A DNA stretch of 12,187 nucleotides from the NCBI GenBank assembly GCA_040904825.1, contig JBBDSU010000008.1, forward strand, positions 1-12,187, given 5' to 3'. Source of the DNA: JBBDSU01 sp040904825. Lineage in GTDB: Bacteria; Actinomycetota; Nitriliruptoria; Nitriliruptorales; Nitriliruptoraceae. The notes beneath the pieces were generated by a model. The model was given only the letters and a program-made list of their open reading frames with translations, was not told the DNA's origin and did not search any database. Of the stretch, positions 11,759 to 12,187 are shown piece after piece (position 1 is the stretch's first letter; each line of letters opens with the position of its first letter). Made by a program: the position numbers and the translations under genes.

Positions 11759-12187
11759 CGGTCCTTGCCGATGCCCTCGGGGATGCCGATCGGCAGAGAT
11801 GTTGTCGGGTGCGACGGTGCAGGCAGTCGCGGCTGTCGCCAAAAACCGACATCGGAGGTAGGGACCGCCGAGTGGTGCAGCCGAATCAGGAAGTCCACCA
11901 GTGAGGTGGCGCCAAGAACGAGGAAAAATCCGAGGACGCTCAAACCGGCGATCGTGGCGGAGGTCGCAGTGACGAACAGGAAGCTCACCAGGAGGCCGAT
12001 GAGGACCGCAATTGATCCGAATCCGATCGCGGTGAGCATGATGATCGGGGTCCTTCGGACGAGCAGGACGGCTGTGGCGGCAGGTGCAATGAGAAAGGCG
12101 ACGACAAGCAGTGTTCCCACGGCACGAAACGACGTGACGACCACCATCGCAACAAGACCGAGCATGCACAGGTGGGCGATCCGCGGA
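11755..12187 (-). CDS. znuB: ABC-3 family Zn/Mn transporter permease, C-terminal part
   Basis: The frame is open to the right edge, so the 5' part of the gene lies outside. The visible 144 residues contain VVVTSFRAVGTLLVVAFLIAPAATAVLL split around the conserved core VGTLLVVAFLIAPAATA, the signature helix of ZnuB/MntB-type permeases. Two more membrane segments follow (IIMLTAIGFGSIAVLIGLL, and ATSATIAGLSVLGFFLVL). A roughly 45-residue hydrophilic C-terminal tail rich in Pro and Ser follows, longer than usual. The protein forms the membrane channel of a metal importer with a binding protein and an ATPase, presumably encoded just beyond the edge. Overlap with the Fur/Zur gene points to zinc, though manganese remains possible. 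Confidence 0.85.
   Translation of the reverse strand, partial: PRIAHLCMLGLVAMVVVTSFRAVGTLLVVAFLIAPAATAVLLVRRTPIIMLTAIGFGSIAVLIGLLVSFLFVTATSATIAGLSVLGFFLVLGATSLVDFLIRLHHSAVPTSDVGFWRQPRLPAPSHPTTSLPIGIPEGIGKDR

Noticed and set aside
11759..12169. Extended N-terminus of the Fur-family protein (282-residue frame)
   Set aside because: The extra residues are Cys/His/Arg-rich out-of-frame translation of the permease gene. ATG 11758 gives the standard Fur length and a 4-base overlap.

Overview
The window is about 12.2 kb of high-GC bacterial chromosome. GTG/TTG starts, Shine-Dalgarno (SD) spaced starts, 4-base stop/start overlaps, WXG100-like small proteins, a Pro-rich DUF4870-type membrane protein and LTD/CotH surface proteins all suggest a free-living actinobacterium. 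That assignment is an inference from style and gene families; no marker gene is present. A run of 100 Ns at 6313-6412 shows that this is a draft scaffold.

Layout. (1) 1-469, minus strand: two tiny helical proteins of the WXG100/EspC-like (type VII secretion) kind, the second running off the left edge. (2) 731-1161, plus: a 66-residue protein that matches only the C-terminal tail of a thioredoxin-family protein, followed by an overlapping small unknown ORF. (3) 1326-4607, plus: a membrane histidine kinase overlapped by 4 bp with an asparagine-synthase-like ATP-dependent ligase lacking the glutaminase cysteine, then a DUF302 protein. A long hairpin follows. (4) 4763-5185, minus: a DUF4870/Tic20-like membrane protein. 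(5) 5604-6855, plus: azlC-azlD, a branched-chain amino-acid exporter pair. azlC is interrupted by the N gap, which is flanked on both sides by the same 55 bp and so is probably a false gap. A perfect 14-bp-stem hairpin ends the unit. (6) 6915-8507, minus: a lipoprotein combining a WD40 propeller and a C-terminal OmpA peptidoglycan-binding domain. (7) 8763-11286, plus: a surface protein with a lamin-tail domain, chitobiase-C-like domain, CotH kinase domain and C-terminal repeat, broken by one apparent +1 frameshift near 9915. (8) 11321-12187, minus: a Fur-family regulator (probably Zur) overlapped by 4 bp with the C-terminal part of an ABC-3 (Zn/Mn) permease that continues past the right edge.

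Functionally the window is a series of short, mostly convergent or divergent units. Several act at the cell envelope: the histidine kinase, the DUF4870 protein, AzlCD, the WD40-OmpA lipoprotein, the CotH protein and the metal permease. The least ordinary parts are the kinase/amide-ligase overlap, the divergent WD40-OmpA and LTD-CotH genes with a strong palindrome between them, and the stand-alone thioredoxin tail. I found no tRNA, rRNA, CRISPR array, insertion sequence or phage gene.
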